Shown here: positions 6,701 through 7,057 of the stretch, in pieces
Layout: each line of letters opens with the position of its first letter
Position numbering within the stretch: position 1 is the first letter of the stretch
Assembly: GCA_022566435.1 (NCBI GenBank)
Contig: JADFIX010000189.1
Coordinates: forward strand, 1-7,057
Source of the DNA: Planctomycetota bacterium
GTDB lineage: Bacteria > Planctomycetota > Phycisphaerae > UBA1845
Reading direction: 5' to 3'
DNA: 7,057 nucleotides
Translations under genes and position numbers: made by a program
Notes under the pieces: generated by a model
What the model was told of the DNA's origin: nothing
Seen by the model: the letters and a program-made list of their open reading frames with translations, nothing else
The model's database searches: none

Positions 6701-6911
6701 GTTGGCCAAGCTCGGCCCGGATCACCCAAACGTATTGACCACGACGGAAAACCTGGCGGAGTTTCTTCACAAACGTGGAAGACTGAATGAGGCGGAATCC
6801 CTTTATCGAACTGCGCTGGAGGTCTTACGGCGAACGGGTAGACAAGAATCGGACCGAGCGCAGTTGATCCGTCATAATCTTTCCGCCGTACTCAATGAGT
6901 TACAGAAGTAA
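3747..6911 (+). CDS. Membrane Hanks-type Ser/Thr protein kinase with 13-unit C-terminal TPR array
   Basis: Protein of 1054 aa predicted to phosphorylate Ser/Thr of partner proteins. Residues 1-75 form the helical N-terminal extension common in this kinase family. The kinase domain spans about 83-385: glycine-rich loop 90-97 (AVGGMSTV, with Ala at the first Gly and Ser at the third), VAIK Lys114, helix-C Glu133, HRDLKPGN with Asp208 and Asn213, DFG Asp226, activation segment ending TPEYASPEQ (252-260), DVYSLGV (271-277). A hydrophilic insert lies at about 316-350. One transmembrane helix at about 411-434, preceded by basic RRNR, puts the kinase in the cytoplasm and the C-terminus across the membrane. 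Residues 499-1044 are 13 kinesin-light-chain-like TPRs of exactly 42 residues (LAxLYxxQGRYDEAEPL...RRVLGEDHPxTL). The start has a modest SD (AGGGG, 9-nt spacing) and lies 4 nt after the sigma factor stop. All catalytic residues are present, so activity is likely. Ligand and substrates are unknown; the sigma factor is the obvious candidate. Confidence 0.95.
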   Translation: MSARWQRVRETFEQICDLDASERKAKLAVVEQEDPTLCADVASLLVSYDEGATALDFLPELCSSDVPPQGTDVERIGQMVGAYRLIERLAVGGMSTVYLAERADTQTGDRVAIKIITSAGPLPQRARKRFYHERRLLAELNHPNIARLLHGGVTDDGWPYLVMEYVAGEPIDVYCEAHDLSIEGRVAVFRGVCAAVQYAHQNLVVHRDLKPGNILVTRDGVPKLLDFGIAKLLQPEYTPQSAAAPTTERFMTPEYASPEQIRGMGVTTASDVYSLGVILYQLLTGRRPHSFKTRLVYEIARIICDEDPLKPSLAVSQATSSYDHSESNRHGVPSEKEDRPSKARRDKLGHRLAGDMDAIVMRAMRKEPDSRYSSVDQFADDLGRYLQGMPVRARKGTWRYRASKFIRRNRTGVAALSAVFVVLVACVVTSTWFAIQAKRQAAIAQAVNDFLNDDFLAAVALEFQGKDVSMRVVLDAASKAIAGKFEDEPLIEAAVRTTVGTTYASLGVFEAALPHLERALVLTRAELGEDQAGTLTAMIDLAKLYGQQGRYDEAEPMHVEALTASRRVLGEDHPVTLKSMSKLAQLYLGLARYEEAERLLVKTLEANHRVLGEDHRDTLHTMTNLAEVFVRQGRYDEAEPLSLRALEVSQRVLGPEHPKTLGFMNNLAELYSHQGRYDDAEPLHVKALDGGLRVRGEEHPDTLTSMNNLALLYVRQGRYDQAEPLYHRALEAYRRVLGEDHPHTLASMGSLSELYRKQARYDEAEPLSIKAMETNLRVLGEEHPSTLGSMNNLAVLYFDQGRYDEAEPLQLRVLEVSRRILGEDHPNTLGSVSNLAKLYRNQGRYDEAEPLYTKLLEGCRRVLGEEHPYTLKSMCYLGQSYASQARYAEAEPLYLAALEVQDRVLGKDHPDTLTTMSYLAGLYTAQARYDEAERLCVQALDGCRNVLGDDHPTTLETEGNLAILLGQKGETERAERMFQGVLELQLAKLGPDHPNVLTTTENLAEFLHKRGRLNEAESLYRTALEVLRRTGRQESDRAQLIRHNLSAVLNELQK
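5241..6878 (+). repeat. Tandem 126-bp repeat array coding 13 TPR units
   Basis: Thirteen consecutive units of 126 bp, with no insertion or deletion between units, code residues 499-1044 of the kinase. The GRY/ARY motif recurs at residues 549, 591, 633, 675, 717, 759, 801, 843, 885, 927 and, in weaker form, at 507, 969 and 1011. DNA similarity is strongest in the middle: the GRYDEAEPL-coding segment is identical over 23 nt at 6150-6172 and 6276-6298. The first and last two units have diverged most. The array probably grew by internal duplication and forms a superhelical protein-binding scaffold; the partner is unknown. Confidence 0.92.
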
Positions 6912-6945
6912 CCGGATGCTCACGCTGGCCGACAGAACGATGGCC

Positions 6946-6980
6946 GGGTGGCCATGGGGGATTGCTCCCCCACGGCTCCC
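6946..6980 (-). ncRNA. Group II intron domain VI with candidate branch-point A
   Basis: The minus strand forms a strong hairpin: GGG/CCC base, then an internal loop (A opposite CA), then GCCGTGGGGG pairing with CCCCCATGGC, and an AGCAAT loop. The A in the 3'-side bulge (complement of T6949) is placed like the branch-point adenosine. Hairpin plus bulged A directly after domain V is the domain VI signature. Confidence 0.7.
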
Positions 6981-6983
6981 ACA

Positions 6984-7017
6984 GATCCGTACGTGCATGT
7001 TCTTATGCATACGGCTC
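6984..7017 (-). ncRNA. Group II intron domain V (catalytic hairpin)
   Basis: The minus strand folds as GAGCCGTA pairing with TACGGATC, then TGCAT with ATGCA, with the conserved 2-nt bulge CG between them: 34 nt in total, the canonical domain V size. The AGC catalytic triad is present at the base. Two oddities: the usual triad G-U wobble is replaced by G opposite A, and the tip reads AAGAAC rather than a GNRA tetraloop closed by a pair. Confidence 0.8.
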
Positions 7018-7057
7018 CTCGAATCAGGGGTTGGCTACGGATGGCGGCAGGTGGGCG

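Larger units (their letters stand above)
6940..7057 (-). mobile_element. 3' end of a group II intron (body outside window)
   Basis: Read on the minus strand, the right edge contains a 34-nt domain V (6984-7017), a 3-nt linker TGT and a domain VI hairpin (6946-6980), in the order and spacing of a group II intron 3' end. Upstream of domain V, one frame ends in TGA at 7026-7024 (last residues SVANP), which could be the end of the intron-encoded reverse transcriptase/maturase, but the 10 codons visible are too few to tell. The 3' boundary is uncertain: an AT at 6941-6940 would give the usual AY ending but lies nine bases past the likely branch A, slightly further than usual. It is convergent with the kinase gene and ends about 28 bp past its stop. 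I cannot tell whether it is intact or a fragment. Confidence 0.75.

Noticed and set aside
5241..6878. Regular 126-bp repeats considered as a CRISPR or satellite array
   Set aside because: The repeats are in frame, code for TPR helices and lie inside one open reading frame; there are no spacers.
6912..6939. Intrinsic terminator after the kinase gene
   Set aside because: The 28 bp before the intron end have no stem-loop followed by Ts.

Overview
The window looks like a chromosomal segment of a member of the Planctomycetota, possibly Phycisphaerae-like. This is inferred from family content, not from a marker gene. The evidence is an ECF-type sigma factor directly followed by a membrane Ser/Thr kinase with a long TPR tail (a pairing common in Planctomycetota and also seen in Acidobacteriota), secreted proteins with a degenerate dockerin-like tail, and a Cys-rich 'GDxCTxDxCD' module. 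The DNA is G+C-rich. Shine-Dalgarno sites are good for two genes and weak for the other two.

Layout. (1) Positions 1-813, minus strand: 5' part of a gene for a secreted protein, running off the left edge. (2) 814-920: a 107-bp gap with no clear terminator or promoter. (3) 921-2639, minus: a complete gene for a larger secreted paralogue (572 aa) with an extra beta-rich N-terminal region and an 18-cysteine module. (4) 2640-3175: a 536-bp divergent intergenic region with ribosome-binding sites at both ends, one good hairpin and some short inverted repeats, but no convincing gene. (5) 3176-3742, plus: an ECF sigma factor of 188 aa. (6) 3747-6911, plus: a 1054-aa Hanks-type Ser/Thr kinase with one transmembrane helix and 13 TPR units in unbroken 42-residue register. 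It starts 4 nt after the sigma factor stop, so the two form an operon. (7) About 6940-7057, minus: the 3' end (domains V and VI) of a group II intron whose body lies beyond the right edge.

How the parts may work together. The kinase domain is predicted to be cytoplasmic and the TPR array to lie on the other side of the membrane. The natural hypothesis is that the TPR array senses or docks a partner and the kinase acts on the co-encoded sigma factor, for which no anti-sigma gene is visible. The sigma factor carries threonines where many ECFs have acidic residues in region 2.2, which would suit control by phosphorylation. The divergently transcribed secreted proteins share the control region and are plausible targets. 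This wiring is inference; the operon structure and domain architectures are read directly from the sequence.

Novelty. The gene families are recognisable, so I do not claim a wholly new system. The least explained items are the regulatory logic of the sigma/kinase pair, the DNA-level expansion of the TPR array, and the long/short secreted paralogue pair.
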